Origin: CBDCKR01 sp964572045
Lineage (GTDB): Bacteria > Gemmatimonadota > Gemmatimonadetes > Longimicrobiales > Gaopeijiaceae
DNA: 31,903 bases
NCBI GenBank assembly: GCA_964572045.1
Contig: CAZNEI010000031.1
Location: forward strand, 1-31,903
Reading direction: 5' to 3'
Part shown: positions 30,498 through 31,903 of the stretch, piece after piece
Numbering within the stretch: position 1 is the first letter of the stretch
Layout: every line of letters starts with the position of its first letter
Program-made: the position numbers and the translations under genes
The notes under the pieces: generated by a model
The model's database searches: none
What the model was told of the DNA's origin: nothing
Seen by the model: the letters and a program-made list of their open reading frames with translations, nothing else

Positions 30498-31903
30498 CTA
30501 CCCCACCTCCGTGCGCCGTACCCGCGCCGCGGCGGCCAGGATCGTCCCGACCAGCCAGGTCCCCAGGACGAGGAGCGACAGGATCCGGTTGCCGAGCACC
30601 CAGCCGAGTGTCGGGGCGGCGTACTGCAGCGGCGGCGTTTCCTCCCAGAGCTCGGGTCCGGCCAGGTAGACCTCGCCTGTGCGGGAGTTCTCGGCCAGAT
30701 CGCCGTTCATCCGCCGCATCAGATCCCGGCGGTACGACTCGGCGGCGACGGCGAAGTGCCGGTGCTGCTCGACGTCGGTTCCGGCGAGCCCCATGGAGAG
30801 AGCGCGCACCGCCAGCAACGGCGCCACCACCGCCAGCGTCTCGTGCACGAGGCCCTGGCGCTCGAACGTGTCCCACAGCGCGCCGTAGTTGCGGTCGAAG
30901 ATTTGGTTGCCGAACTCCTCGCTCTCCTGGAGGTAGACCCCTACCTCGTTCACCGGCAGATCCTCGACTCGCTCCACTCCGTACCGCGTCAGCAGGCGCT
31001 CGGTCACCGCGGTCCGGTCCGGGCGGGAGATGCCGTCGACCCCCGAGGCCATCTCACTCTCGATGGTACGGGCGAATTCGACGGCGGAAGGCGTCGGGTG
31101 CAGCCACTTCGACAGATCCACCGCGGCGCGCGGCGCCACCAGTCCATTCACCACCCACGCTCCCAGCAGGACCACCAGCGCGGTGCGCGCCGACCGGGCC
31201 CACGCGGACACGGCCAGCGACAGCGCGAGGAAGGCGGCGAAGTAGGCCAGGTAGATGCCGGCCAGGACGCCGCCCCGGGCCAGCGGAGAGGCCGCCGGAC
31301 CGGGACTGCCGACGACCAGGGCCGCCGATCCCACCAAGGCGGCCGGGACCAGCAGAAGAGCCAGCGCGCCGGCGATGCCGAGCGCCTTGCCCAGAGCCAG
31401 TTCGCGCCGGCCGATCCCGGTGGCCAGCAGCTGGCGCAGCGTGCCCCGCTCCCGCTCGGTCGCGAGCGCGCCGAACGTCAGCAGGATGATGAGGAGCGGC
31501 ACGAGGTGCTGGAGTACATCTGCGGCCGTCAGGGCTCCTATGCGCTGGGCCGCCGTCTGGTCCTGGGCCGGACGCAGGAGGAAGTCGTTCTGCCGGTGCG
31601 CTTCGAGCCACACCGACGTACCGGTGTAGGGATCCACGCCCTCGTCGACGAACGACAACGCCAGGCGGGGCTTGAACGCGTAGATGCCGTAGTGGGCCGC
31701 CGAGTGGGGATTCTTCTCGCCCTGCGATTCCCAGTGCTCGCGGGCAGTCGCCTGCGCGGCCGCGTGCTCCTGTTGCGACTCCCTGGCCTGGACCCACCCG
31801 TGGCCCAGGGAGATCAGCAGCAGGGCTCCCACCAGGATCGAGCACCAGCGGAAGCGGCCGTCGCGAACGACGTCGCTGAACTCCTTGCGCGCGATCTGCT
31901 GTA
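30498..31903 (-). CDS. ABC-2 type transporter permease, DUF3526 family (partial, 5' end outside window)
   Basis: The frame is open to the right edge and upstream codons read QQIARKEFSDVVRDGRFRW before the first helix (LVGALLLISLGHGW), which is the usual N-terminus of these permeases, so the true start is probably just outside the window. A large extracytoplasmic loop follows (HYGIYAFKPRLALSFVDEG), then helices and the ABC-2 segment TERERGTLRQLLATGIGRRE, with a second loop and a C-terminal helix. It is a paralogue of the downstream permease, and the pair likely forms a heterodimer with an ATPase encoded upstream. At least 468 residues are in the window. Confidence 0.85.
   Translation of the reverse strand, partial: QQIARKEFSDVVRDGRFRWCSILVGALLLISLGHGWVQARESQQEHAAAQATAREHWESQGEKNPHSAAHYGIYAFKPRLALSFVDEGVDPYTGTSVWLEAHRQNDFLLRPAQDQTAAQRIGALTAADVLQHLVPLLIILLTFGALATERERGTLRQLLATGIGRRELALGKALGIAGALALLLVPAALVGSAALVVGSPGPAASPLARGGVLAGIYLAYFAAFLALSLAVSAWARSARTALVVLLGAWVVNGLVAPRAAVDLSKWLHPTPSAVEFARTIESEMASGVDGISRPDRTAVTERLLTRYGVERVEDLPVNEVGVYLQESEEFGNQIFDRNYGALWDTFERQGLVHETLAVVAPLLAVRALSMGLAGTDVEQHRHFAVAAESYRRDLMRRMNGDLAENSRTGEVYLAGPELWEETPPLQYAAPTLGWVLGNRILSLLVLGTWLVGTILAAAARVRRTEVG

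Noticed and set aside
1..31903. CRISPR arrays, rRNA or tRNA genes
   Set aside because: No regularly spaced direct repeats, rRNA blocks or tRNA-like clover-leaf arms were seen in the gaps between genes.

Overview
The window is high-GC DNA, about two thirds G+C by eye, densely packed with long bacterial genes. Signal peptides ending in Ala-Gln, a SusC/SusD pair, a second TonB-dependent receptor, a VPS10/BNR-type secreted protein and an S9B peptidase together suggest a Gemmatimonadota-like (or related Gram-negative, soil or marine) chromosome. No rRNA, tRNA or CRISPR array was seen. The taxonomic call is an inference from gene content only.

Layout. 1-1250: an acyl carrier protein and an alpha/beta hydrolase on the minus strand. 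1469-3300: a minus-strand unit of an XRE regulator, a 336-residue conserved protein of unknown function and a small membrane protein, driven by a near-consensus, apparently leaderless promoter. 3461-5440: a DUF418 membrane protein, convergent with a small putative lipoprotein. 5932-18052: the main locus of the window. A GntR/FCD regulator sits next to an AT-rich divergent control region carrying the palindrome TTGTATACAA. To the right run GntR, SusC-like receptor, SusD-like lipoprotein and an S9B (DPP-IV-like) peptidase. To the left run a VPS10/BNR secreted protein, a truncated remnant of a sodium:dicarboxylate/amino-acid symporter and a fold-type IV aminotransferase. Taken together this reads as a regulated peptide-scavenging and amino-acid-processing locus: surface peptidase, outer-membrane import, inner-membrane uptake (now broken) and transamination.

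18050-18670 is a scar: the C-terminal remnant of an IS3-family transposase with two compensating frameshifts, whose apparent IS end supplies the stop codon of the S9B gene, and beside it a possible broken PIN-domain (VapC-like) toxin start. 18671-21658: an Ig-like plus hydrolase lipoprotein, divergent from a PadR regulator that overlaps a DUF2306-like membrane protein by ATGA. 22049-26672: a hotdog thioesterase, a stand-alone TonB-dependent receptor, a YdeI/DUF1801 protein and a small membrane protein. 26787-28538: an NCS2-like nucleobase permease with an unusual C-terminal soluble domain. 29066-31903: two tandem DUF3526-type ABC-2 permeases, the first of which runs off the right edge.

Best candidates for something new are the GntR-centred peptide locus with its broken symporter, the XRE plus unknown-protein module with leaderless promoter and overlapping dyad, a strong 19-bp hairpin between susD and the peptidase gene, and the permease with an extra cytosolic domain.
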